NCBI GenBank assembly: GCA_019022495.1 | Contig: JAFEKR010000002.1 | Location: 2,728,001 to 2,792,000, forward strand | DNA length: 64,000 bases | Source: Epichloe hybrida | Taxonomy: Eukaryota > Ascomycota > Sordariomycetes > Hypocreales > Clavicipitaceae | Direction: 5' to 3' | In this document: positions 23,990 through 33,131 of the stretch, piece by piece | How the letters are laid out: every line of letters starts with the position of its first letter | Position numbering within the stretch: position 1 is the stretch's first letter | Translations under genes and position numbers: made by a program | The notes under the pieces: model-generated | Database searches by the model: none | What the model saw: only the letters and a program-made list of their open reading frames with translations | What the model was told of the DNA's origin: nothing

Positions 23990-25771
23990 ATGTCCTTCAA
24001 GGAGTTTGTCAAGAGGCGCTCGCTCAAGGCTGACGACACTCGCCGCACCCGAGCTGCCGAATTGACGCTGCGTCAATCCATTTACCCCATTTTCTTGGTC
24101 ACCATCTTGTTCTTCCTCTGGGGTTTTAGTTACGGTCTCCTTGACACCCTCAACAAGCATTTCCAAAACACCCTTGGCATCAACGCAGCCCGTTCTGCCG
24201 GTCTTCAGGCTGCCTATTTTGGGTAGGTACTTAGTCTTACGATACCCGTGCTCAGCATTTTGAGCGCGTGTTTGACTTTCCCATTCCTTTCGTCGACTGC
24301 GGCGGGTTCAAAATTGACTGACGATGACACTTTTTATAGAGCGTATCCGCTTGCTTCCATCGGTCACGCTGCGTGGATCCTTCGACACTTCGGTTACCGA
24401 GCGGTGTTCATCTGGGGGCTGTTTCTGTATGCTCTCGGGGCTCTTCTCGCCATTCCGGCACTTAAAGCTGAGTCCTTTGGGGGATTCTGCGCATGTATCT
24501 TCATCATCGGCAACGGCCTCGGTTCCCTGGAGACGGCAGCAAACCCTTATATTACCGGTAAGCATGAGCTTTGACATTGCGTCCACCTATCGTTTTCGTC
24601 GTCAAGGGGCAAATCCCCATTGACTAACCTGTGAACCTAGTCTGCGGACCCCCCAGATACTCCGAAATTCGAATCAACTTCTCCCAAGCCTTCAATGGAA
24701 TTGGCACCGTGATTGCTCCGGTCTTGGGCTCATACGTCTTCTTCAACTTTGGCGACGATCGTGCCATGGCCAACGTCCAATGGGTTTACCTTTCGATTGC
24801 CGTTTTTGTACTGCTTCTCGCGGCGGTCTTCTTTTTCTCGGATATTCCCGAAATCACGGATGCTGGTATGTTCCTCCAGCGAAGCACGCTCCCCTGCTGC
24901 TGCTGCTGCTGCTGCTGGGGATCGAGGTAATGAGCTGACAAGAGACATGGCAGATATGGAATTCCAGGCACAGGAAACGCACGTTGGTGGCTCCGCCGAC
25001 AAGCCGTTTTGGAAGCAGTGGAAGCTATTCCACGCCGCTTTTGCACAGTTCTGCTACACTGGGGCGCAAGTTGCCATTGCCAGCTTTTTCATCAACTATA
25101 CCGTGAACACTCGTCCCGGCACTTCCGACCCGGACGCCTCCAAGTTCTTTGCCGGTGCGCAAGCCGCGTTTGCACTCGGCCGGTTTGCTGGCGTAGGCAT
25201 CATGAAGTACGTCCGTCCACGATGGGTGTTTCTCATCTTCATCAGCGGCGTCGTCATCTTCCTCATCCCGTCCATCACGGAGCGCGGCAACACTGGCATG
25301 TCGATGCTCTACGTCGCCTTGTTCTTCGAGTCCATCTGCTTCCCCACCATTGTGGCCCTGGGAATGCGCGGGCTGGGCAGACACACCAAGCGCGGCAGCG
25401 GTTTCATCGTTGGTGGTGTCGTTGGCGGTGCATGCGTCCCGCCTGCTACTGGTGCGGCCGCCGACTACTTCCGGAAAAGGGGCCACAGATTCAATTACGG
25501 GCTTGCCATGTTCGTCCCCTTGATTTTCATGGGCTTGGCCTGGGTCTATGCTGCGTGTGTGAACTTTGTTCCCGAGTACAAGCACGTTGTGGACTCACTG
25601 GGCAAGGCGAAGATTGGTATCTCGAATGCAAACAACGACATCGTGAACAAGGGGTCATCAACATCCAAAAAGTCGGAGAAGCCCCGTGAGGATCATGATC
25701 CCGGGCGTCGTGCTGGACACAAGGACGCGGGATCCACATCCGCCGTGGCCACGGCTTCCAGGGACTCATGA
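23990..25771 (+). CDS. MFS transporter, FucP (L-fucose/hexose permease) type
   Basis: Exons are 23990-24222, 24340-24557, 24641-24865 and 24954-25771; introns of 117, 83 and 88 bp; 497 residues. The first membrane segment, IFLVTILFFLWGFSYGLLDTL followed by NKHFQNTLGI, is the FucP signature, and NGLGSLETAANPYIT with RINFSQAFNGIGTVIAPVLG supports the same subfamily. About twelve hydrophobic segments are visible, with a cytoplasmic loop in the middle (MEFQAQETHVGG region) and a hydrophilic Lys/Ser-rich C-terminal tail. Family members are plasma-membrane proton-coupled symporters for fucose, glucose or galactose; the substrate here is not determined. Intron 3 contains (CTG)8. All junctions keep frame and join membrane segments sensibly. 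Confidence 0.93.
24894..24917. repeat. (CTG)8 in permease intron 3
   Basis: Eight perfect CTG units inside the third intron of the permease gene. Confidence 0.95.
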
Positions 25772-26945
25772 TTAGCTTCAAATTTACATATAGTCTTTAG
25801 GAGCATTTGTCAATTCATCCAACAGCGAGTTGTTTTTTTTTCTTTCTTCACGTCATACTCGTCTTCCTATCCAGTCAAGTCCCAGTGCAAGCTTTCGAAA
25901 GTAACCCTACCTCATGCATGATGCATACAAAAACCCTGTTACTCTTGCCTCGTCCACCATATATACATTTAGCAGGAAGTCTAACTCTCACTGTACATGA
26001 TCGTGGTTCATGGTCAGACACAGCTCCAGCACATCCATTCGCCAGTCGATCAGCCCCGAAACCCTATTGGACGTCCTTGGCCGAACGAAGCTTTGCAATA
26101 CCCCAGACTATATGTTGAGCCAAAGCCAACGAGATGGCCCGCCCACGATGGCAAAAAAAGGCGTCGCGGAATATACTTTAACAAAGACACAGCGCGAACT
26201 CAACAACGGCAGCACGGTAGGCAGAATTTTTAAATTTTTTCCAGAAAAACCTTGTATCAACGCACATTAATATAAATACTGTCCAAGTGCCATGTCTTTT
26301 TGTCCATTCTCCTGTCCTCGACCATTTCCATCATCCTACTGTAACGACCATTGACCTGCCTGCATCCGAGGTTCTTCTTCCACATACATTGTGCCTCACT
26401 TATCTGACATTTACATCAAGGCTACTTACCACAAAAAAAGAGCCATAATCAACATTATCCAAACGACGTACATCTGTCATTTACATCAAGGCTACTTACC
26501 ATAAAAAAGAGCCATCATCACCATCGTCCAAACGACGTACATCTGTCATTTACATCAAGGCTACTTACCACAAAAAAAGAGCCATAATCAACATTATCCA
26601 AACGACGTACATCTGTCATTTACATCAAGGCTACTTACCATAAAAAAGAGCCATCATCACCATCGTCCAAACGACGTACATCTGTCATTTACATCAAGGC
26701 TACTTACCACAAAAAAGAGCCATAATCACCATCGTCCAAACGACGTACATCTGTCATTTGCATCAAGGCTATTTACCACAAAAAAGAGCCATAATCACCA
26801 TCGTCCAAACGACGTACATCTTGACCCAATAACTTGTCATTACAACCAGGGTTTTTGTTCCCCCCCTTCTTCTTCTTCTTCTTCTTCTTTTTCATACAAC
26901 GTCTATTTGGCGAAAGAAGGGAGTAGTCACTTGGAACATTTGGCA
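25772..26945. other. Spacer with 69-bp satellite array
   Basis: No gene supported. The array at 26402-26817 fills a third of it, followed by a (CTT)n run at 26866-26887. The first 600 bp are presumed 3' UTR and AT-rich spacer. Confidence 0.65.
26402..26817. repeat. 69/70-bp minisatellite, six copies with two-unit higher-order pattern
   Basis: Copies start at 26402, 26472, 26541, 26611, 26680 and 26749. Copies 1 and 3 are one variant (seven A's, ATAATCAACATTATCC) and copies 2 and 4 another (ATCATCACCATCGTCC), so the first four form two 139-bp dimers. Copies 5 and 6 look like recombinants of the two variants. Each unit contains GTACGT-like and TTTACATCAAGGCTACTTAC segments. Confidence 0.97.
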
Positions 26946-27602
26946 ATGGCTTTGAACAACTTTGCGAAATCGCCAACCAGAATGTCCGGTAAAACCCCGT
27001 CCCCGACAATCTCGCACGGCAGCAACGCCACCCGGGACAGGGACACGAACACGGACACGGACACGGACACGGACACGGACAAGGACCTGCGGGCTCGCGT
27101 CCGCCTCGCGCTGCTGGCCGAGAACACGGTGAGCCTCAGTCCTGCCATGAGCTCGCGGGTCGCCGAGGACGTGGCCATTATCGAGGCAGCTATGGCACTC
27201 ACCCGGTTCTCGCGGGAGGCGCACCGGTGCAGCTGGGACGAGATCCGGAGGGTTACTTCACCACCCTCAGCTTCGGCTTCGGCTTCGGCTTCGGCTTCGG
27301 CTTCAGCTTCACCGGAGACTGGGACCAGGAACAGGACCATTGTCGGCAAGGGGGGTCGCAGGGGGGCCGGCAAGGCGAGGCCGAAACATCCCTCCGCTGC
27401 TGCTGCTGCGAAGAAGGAGATGAAGAAGGAGGAGAAAGAGAAGAAGGAAAAGAAGGAGGAGAAGGAAAAGAAGAAGGAGAGCGTCGTGGACGACGGCGAC
27501 GGCGACTCCGGGCGTGTTCGCGGGGCGGTTGCGGGCCAGAAAGCCGCGTCGTTTACCATGGTTCTTCGCAAGAATACGAGAACGGGGAAGTGTGCTTGTT
27601 GA
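26946..27602 (+). CDS. Hypothetical low-complexity protein
   Basis: Single exon, 218 residues, from ATG 26946. It is not a recognised family. An N-terminal (TD)n run comes from a 6-bp repeat near 27050. A short normal-looking segment follows (ARVRLALLAENTVSLSPAMS to ALTRFSREAHRCSWDEIRR), then an (SA)n run from another 6-bp repeat near 27290. The protein continues with a Lys/Glu block rich in KKE/KEK and ends in VLRKNTRTGKCAC. No signal peptide or membrane helix. The strand choice is uncertain: a 286-residue open frame covers the same DNA on the other strand. I prefer this strand because the non-repetitive segment has ordinary protein composition and the repeats are in frame. Confidence 0.4.
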   Translation: MALNNFAKSPTRMSGKTPSPTISHGSNATRDRDTNTDTDTDTDTDKDLRARVRLALLAENTVSLSPAMSSRVAEDVAIIEAAMALTRFSREAHRCSWDEIRRVTSPPSASASASASASASASPETGTRNRTIVGKGGRRGAGKARPKHPSAAAAAKKEMKKEEKEKKEKKEEKEKKKESVVDDGDGDSGRVRGAVAGQKAASFTMVLRKNTRTGKCAC

Positions 27603-28031
27603 GCACTTCTTTTTGCGTGTTTCTGCGCCTTCATGTAGGATGTTTTACTGGGGCGAACCGGATGTTGGACCAGTGGCGGTGGTGGTGTACAACAGAGATT
27701 GGATCTTGTATTTTTCTCCTTGTTTCTGCTTTCAAGGGCTTCGAGGTACATGATGAGAGTGTGAAGCTGGAGTCCATGGCATGGCAAGACGGGTTTTGTT
27801 TATAATCGGCATCGGCATAGGCATCGGCATAGGCAGCGGCATGGGCAGCGGCATGGGCATATTGAGCTTTGTTTTTCAAACATCTCGTTGGCCTTCATGG
27901 AGGGCCACGATAGATGATACAAAAGGCACGAGAAATACGAGAAATATACGACACTTGATTCACCGTGTATACCCAGCTTAGTATCTATCATGATGAATCC
28001 GTGACCGATAACCAACCCACCGAGTCCGAGT
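27603..28031. other. Convergent spacer upstream of the SDA1 stop
   Basis: This 429-bp region contains a hexanucleotide run (GGCATC/GGCATA/GGCAGC types) at about 27806-27860; otherwise nothing recognised. Confidence 0.6.
27806..27860. repeat. 6-bp repeat (GGCATC-type)
   Basis: About nine degenerate hexamers with GGCATC, GGCATA, GGCAGC and GGCATG variants. Confidence 0.85.
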
Positions 28032-30425
28032 CTAGGCGAAATTCCTCCTCCGCCCACCTCTCGTACTCCTTTCCACGTGGCCTCTCAACACCTTCCTCGT
28101 CTCTACCAAACTCCTCTTCTGCTTACTCTTGGCCTTGCCCAGCGTCATGAGGAAGTTCTTCTTCCGCTGCTTCTCCCGATTGCTCGTGCTCTTGCCCTCG
28201 GCCTCCTTCTTGCTCCTCTTGATTGCCTGTGTGGACTTGTGCTCTTCTCTCTCGGGCTTGCCCTCCTTTGCCAGCGCCACCTTTTCTTCCTTTGTCAGCT
28301 TGCGCAGCTTGGCGGGTGCCTCGATGTTCTCGGCCGTCAACCCGTCATCCGCGTGTCTGATTTCGGGAGCATTGGGCCCCTTGCGTCGAGTGCCCCCGGC
28401 GGCGGATTCAATGGCGGCTGTGGCGCGGAGTTCCTTCAGTTTTTGGAGGTCGGCGGGCGTGAGGATGGTGGTTGTGGCGAGGAGTTGCATGCGTTCGAGT
28501 TGGTTGGCTGCCGATTCGGTGTCTTCCTCGGCGTCGGCGTCGGCGTCGGACTCTGAGTCAGAAGCGTCATCGGGACCCTTCTTTTTCTTCTGCTTCTTCT
28601 GCTTCTTGAAAGCTGGTGCTTCATCGTCGGAGTGGTCAACGTTGATCCATTCGCCGGAGTCGCTGCTATCCTCGGACCCGACTTCCCATCCGTCTGAGTC
28701 GGAGCCGTCGTCTTCTGCATCCTTTTCCTCGTCACTCCCGGGAGTTTCTGCGAGGCCCTTGGCCAGTCGTTTTCTCTTCTCTTCCTCATCCTTCCACTTG
28801 GCCAAGAGATCAAGGCCTTCGATGCCACCGGCTACTTCTTCACCGAATCTTTGTTGGTGCTGTAGCCCGTTCTTGAGACCAATGGTGGCGTTCTTGCCCC
28901 GATCCTTCCTTTGGAGTAATTCAGCGCCGACTTCTCGATAGAGCGATAGCAGGCCCTTGGCCGCCATCATGACGCCCTTGTCCTTGCTCTTGCGATACTG
29001 TACGAGGTCTTGCAGCAATGTGTCTGTCATGGCCAGCGGCTGTCTGGAACAAATCTCGCGAATTGCGTTCATTCCGGCGGCACATACTTCTGCTGCCGCC
29101 GCCTCGGAAACAAATTCATTTGCGATTTTCTGAATGAGGGGTTCAATAGCATCAGGCGGCACCAGGTTGTGCGTTCCCTGCGCCAGACAGGCGAGAATCG
29201 TGGTGACGGATTGTTGCCTAGGCGTCAGGTATTTGATGAACCAAGAGTACAGCGCCACGATCGTAAGCTTGTGCAAACCAACCAGTCGGGTGATCAACTG
29301 CAACACCGGAATCTTGGACTCCAATGATAGTTTGGTCTTTGTGTTTTGCAGGTGCTTGGAGTAAAGCTGTTCCACAAATCCTTGAGGGTCGTGCAAAAGA
29401 TGAAGAGCCGAAAAGTTGAGCGGGTGAGGCTTGGCTTTTTTGCGCTCGTCTCGCCGAACCTTGTGGACTGCCCTCTCGTACGATTTCTTCTGTTTCTTGG
29501 TCTTTTTGTTAATGCCGATCTGATGCCGAATCTTGCCCAAGTCAATTTCTTCGTCACTACTATCGTCCTCGAGCTCTTCTCGCTCCTTGTCGCCGCCCAA
29601 AAAGAAGCGCGTCGCACCAATGACGACCTTCTCGTTATCGGACAAACAAGCCTCTTTCATCACATCCACGGGTTTTGCATCTGTCCAAAGTTGCCGTTTC
29701 CAGAGCTCGCGAGTCAGTTTGATGGCCCAAATCGCTCGAGGCGATCCTCGATCCGCAGTGACCAGGTTGTACAGCACAGTCTGGACTGTCCGGTTCAGAG
29801 GGTGGTTGATCGACTTGGAGTTCGAGTTTCGCATATCGCTTAAAATCTTCTGGAAGATCAGCTCGCGCAAGCTTTTGCTTGGCGACGATACCAAGATGGG
29901 AAACAAGGTCGTAAGCAGACTCGCCGAGTCAATGACATCTTTGCGACGCAGCAGCACGAGACTGCCTACGATCTTGTCTCGCAGATCAGGGTGTAGAACG
30001 GCGTGATGATCATTGAGAATCAGTTTCAGGTCATCGGGGTACGTCTTCGTCTCTTCGGGGTAGCAGTCGGCCACGTGTGCAATCAAATCAATCATGTTGT
30101 GGAAGGATTCGATCGAGTCGGCCGTTCCAGCGGTCGGGGATGTGAGGAAAATTTCGCGCTGGGATTCATATTGCTCCCACTGTTTGAGGAAATCATCCTT
30201 GTATGATCTGCAGACCGTGTCAGCCGGCGGGTAAGTACGAAATGTTTCTGGAAGGACAAAAAGATTGCTCACTTTGGATCTCTCCGAATCTTGTACTGCA
30301 GGCTCGCACTGGAATTGACATTAGTCTTACGAGAGCGTATGTGGTAAAGAATGAAGTGAGGCATTGGACAAGACGTACAAGTCTGCATCGAGCTTTTCTA
30401 GCGCAGCGACCTTCCTTTTCACCAT
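28032..30425 (-). CDS. SDA1: SDA1, 60S ribosome biogenesis factor
   Basis: Exons are 30425-30379, 30308-30273 and 30207-28032; introns of 70 and 65 bp; 752 residues. The assembled start MVKRKVAALEKLDAD, then SLQYKIRRDPKSYKDDFLKQ and WEQYESQREIF, is the conserved Sda1 N-terminus; the two short first exons are needed for it. Helical repeat-like sequence fills residues 1-480 (HPLNRTVQTVLYNLV, NFSALHLLHDPQGFVEQLY, LFPILVSSPSKSLRELIFQK). Then comes an Asp/Ser/Glu-rich acidic stretch with Lys-rich blocks (KKQKKQKKKKGPDD). The C-terminus (NREKQRKKNFLMTLGKAKSK plus a GRRRNFA end) matches family members. Sda1 is an essential nuclear protein required for maturation and export of pre-60S particles and for actin organisation and G1 progression in yeast. 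Length is close to the yeast protein. Confidence 0.97.
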
Positions 30426-33131
30426 TGCGACTGTCCTGTCTCACAATGGATGTGGCGGGAGCTGTTTGTGATTGCTTGCGAGGAGGGGATGCAACTTTTC
30501 AGAAATTTTGGATTCGCAAGGGTAGCTTGATAAGATAAGATAAGAGACGTCTGGGCCCGCTTTGGCAGTCAGGATTGGCAGACTTGGTTAATTGATTGGT
30601 GTGGGGCTAATCAGGACCTCCAACATTAAACCACAAGAACAAGTGCAACTTCACAAATCTTCTAGAGGTGTCCCAAGATAACAAATGTCTTGAATGGCCG
30701 GCTGTCGAGCTCTGGATTCACCAGCACCTTTCTCATCCGGGAATGATCGAGGCAAGCTGGCTCGATTAGCCTTTGGCGCCGTGAAGCGCTTAGCATTTGA
30801 AGCTGATCGAAGCCTGGTCGGTGAGTTGGCCAACTCGTTTACTCGGCGGCCCATGTCTGAGTGGCTCCGAGGATGTAGCCATCGAGGCTCTTTATCAAGA
30901 AGATGGTTGAGCTTCTTGTGAGCCGGATCACGTCTACAAGCAATCGGTATATATTGTGCAATAGACACGGTCACGGGATGACCGTCTCTTGAGCTTACCC
31001 AGGAGACTGAGCCGGGAGTATGAGAATGAACAGGCTCGACAATCTTATCGAATGGAAGCGTGGTATACACGTAAAGACGAGTCATCTTTCGCTGAGCAGA
31101 CTAGGTCCACATGGATGGGCGACCAGTCTGTGTAGTCGCTCTATTCGCTGACGGCGAGCCGGCCGTGCTGGCTGCTATCGCCAACTTCGGCGGTGTCGGT
31201 CTCACCATCTCTGGTGGGTGTTGACCAGTAATTGAAGTTACTAGGCGATTAGATGATCTGTTGGGTCGTTGACGGGCAGTGGCGATTTGCGATGTAGTTT
31301 GGTTATGAGCCAACGCTGCCAACGAGACGTAGACAAGAAAGGCAAAAGACAAGTTCGTCCTTGGACACAGGGTTGTTCTGCGGTGGCCATTAAGAGAGTT
31401 GGGCCTTGTCGTCGTCTTGACTTGGGTTGTCAGCCTTTGGCCTGCTGGACAGTAGCTCAAGCCATTCAAGCATACAGGAGATGAGCTGCAGGCCTCCACA
31501 GCGACAGCGGGGAGGGGATCACCATGAGCCAAGAGGGATGGCTTCCCGGGTCCTGGGCGGGCCGCAAAGCATGGAATATCGCGGGCAACGACATCGTCTG
31601 GCAGTTGAGGGGAGCCATGGCCAGTCGCGGCATGGTCTCGTGAGGCGAGGTAAGCAGAATGAATGGTGATGGGTGATGGGTGATGGGTGATGGGAAAGTC
31701 GTGGGGCTGCAGCCCCCAACACGCGCAGCTGTACCGAGTTTGCGTGCAGCTGGCAGGAGCTAATAAAATAGCCGCCAGCATGAACATCTCGGCCAGAGAG
31801 TGCCTAGGAAGGAACGAACCCCGCTTTCGGTTGTCGCGCGCCTGCACGCAGCACAGCACAGCCACCCATCAACACCAACAAAAGTACGACTTTTGTCGCT
31901 TCTCGTCAACGACAACGTCACAAAAGATCGCCAACCGCGGGACCATCATGACCCTTTCCGGCCGGCAGCGACCCATCTCACCATCAGCTAACATTCTTCA
32001 CTGCGCACCAAGAAAAGGGAAACTCCACCTGAAGCCAGCGCAAGACATTGCCATGCCGTCATAAGCCTGCACCACATGGCAACTCGTTTTCTCCAATCCA
32101 TCGGGTTCCCCGGGAATTGCGATCCCACCTATGTAGATTCGACTTTTGACACTGACCCGCACTGACATCCAGAATTCATCACGTCCGGGACGGGACACGG
32201 TCAAAGCACCGTTCATCATTATTCTTGACCCGTTTTTTTTTTTCCTTTTTCGCCTATGATTCCATCTCTGGTCTAGTTCAGCGCCTTAAACACCAGTGTC
32301 TCACGTCCACGCAACGATCCCTCAACGTCCGTAGTCCGATTCGCTACGTCTTACGGATCCGTATAGTGTTTTTTTTTTTTCCCGCGCCCGCGACCGGGGG
32401 AAAAAAAAAAGGCTGCCATTGTGGCATCTAGCCTCGACGCCTCATGCATGAAACAAGCCATTGGGGCCCGTAGCCGCCCACTTTGCCCACCGTTCATCCA
32501 ACGCCTTCGTTTCCCGCATTCCGTCTACGACTCGTGCCAAGCTAATCTTGCCGTGTCTTCCATCTGATTAGCTGTCAGAACACAATTCAGTAGCAATCTT
32601 TCGTCTCTGTCTAGGGTTTTTTTTGCGCGACTAGGCTGCGGGGCTAAGAGTCTGGACTTTCAAGGACACTGATAGGCTGAGGTGAGGGAATCCGTCGTTG
32701 GGATTTTTTTTTGGACCACACGGTGCGGTGGGATCACCGTATAGTCATGGACTCATGGGCGTCGTTGTTGCCGGATGGTTAACTCCACGAGTCAAGAGGA
32801 AGAGGATATTGTTGTCTATTCTACGGTAGTTGTGTGTCTTTCCGGGTATGACATCCTACGGACAACCTTTCAATGGTGACTTGAAACTCACCTTGCTCAC
32901 AACGGCACGGGTTCTCTCTAAAATAAATCTCATGTGATTGATTAATACTACTGGCAAGGACATGATGTCAACGCGTACATGAATCCATTCCTATTCCTCG
33001 CTCTGCGCAGGCAGACGTGTATCCTAAAATGTCTCGGTTCTAATATGTATTTAAAAAGGTAAATCGTGTCCGTTTCAAATGACTCAAGTAGAAAGAAAGA
33101 AAAAGCCGTCCGTTCATCGACTCGCTGTTCT
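30426..33131. other. Long intergenic spacer
   Basis: No gene supported over 2.7 kb. It contains the GATAA triplet upstream of SDA1 (30529-30543), GGTGATG units near 31667-31695 and several T/A homopolymers (32228-32237, 32367-32376, 32400-32410). Open frames at 30651-31085 and 31101-31865 (minus) have no family resemblance and unlikely composition. Confidence 0.6.
30529..30543 (+). promoter_or_regulatory. Triple GATAA motif upstream of SDA1
   Basis: Three contiguous GATAA pentamers lie about 105 bp upstream of the SDA1 start. GATA factors such as AreA bind HGATAR in fungi; direct function here is inference and the run could be a simple repeat. Confidence 0.35.

Noticed and set aside
26402..26817. 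CRISPR-like regular repeats
   Set aside because: The units are head-to-tail with no unique spacers, and the genome is eukaryotic; it is a minisatellite.
26927..27787. Minus-strand 286-codon frame overlapping the low-complexity gene
   Set aside because: Its body is Phe/Ser repeats that mirror Lys/Glu codons; the plus strand gives a more protein-like non-repetitive segment. Kept only as an alternative.
30651..31085. Minus-strand 144-codon frame
   Set aside because: No recognisable domain or conserved-looking block, and the length is within chance for GC-rich spacer.
31101..31865. Minus-strand 254-codon frame in the spacer right of SDA1
   Set aside because: Composition is dominated by His/Pro/Thr from GGTGATG repeats; there are no motifs and no convincing start context.
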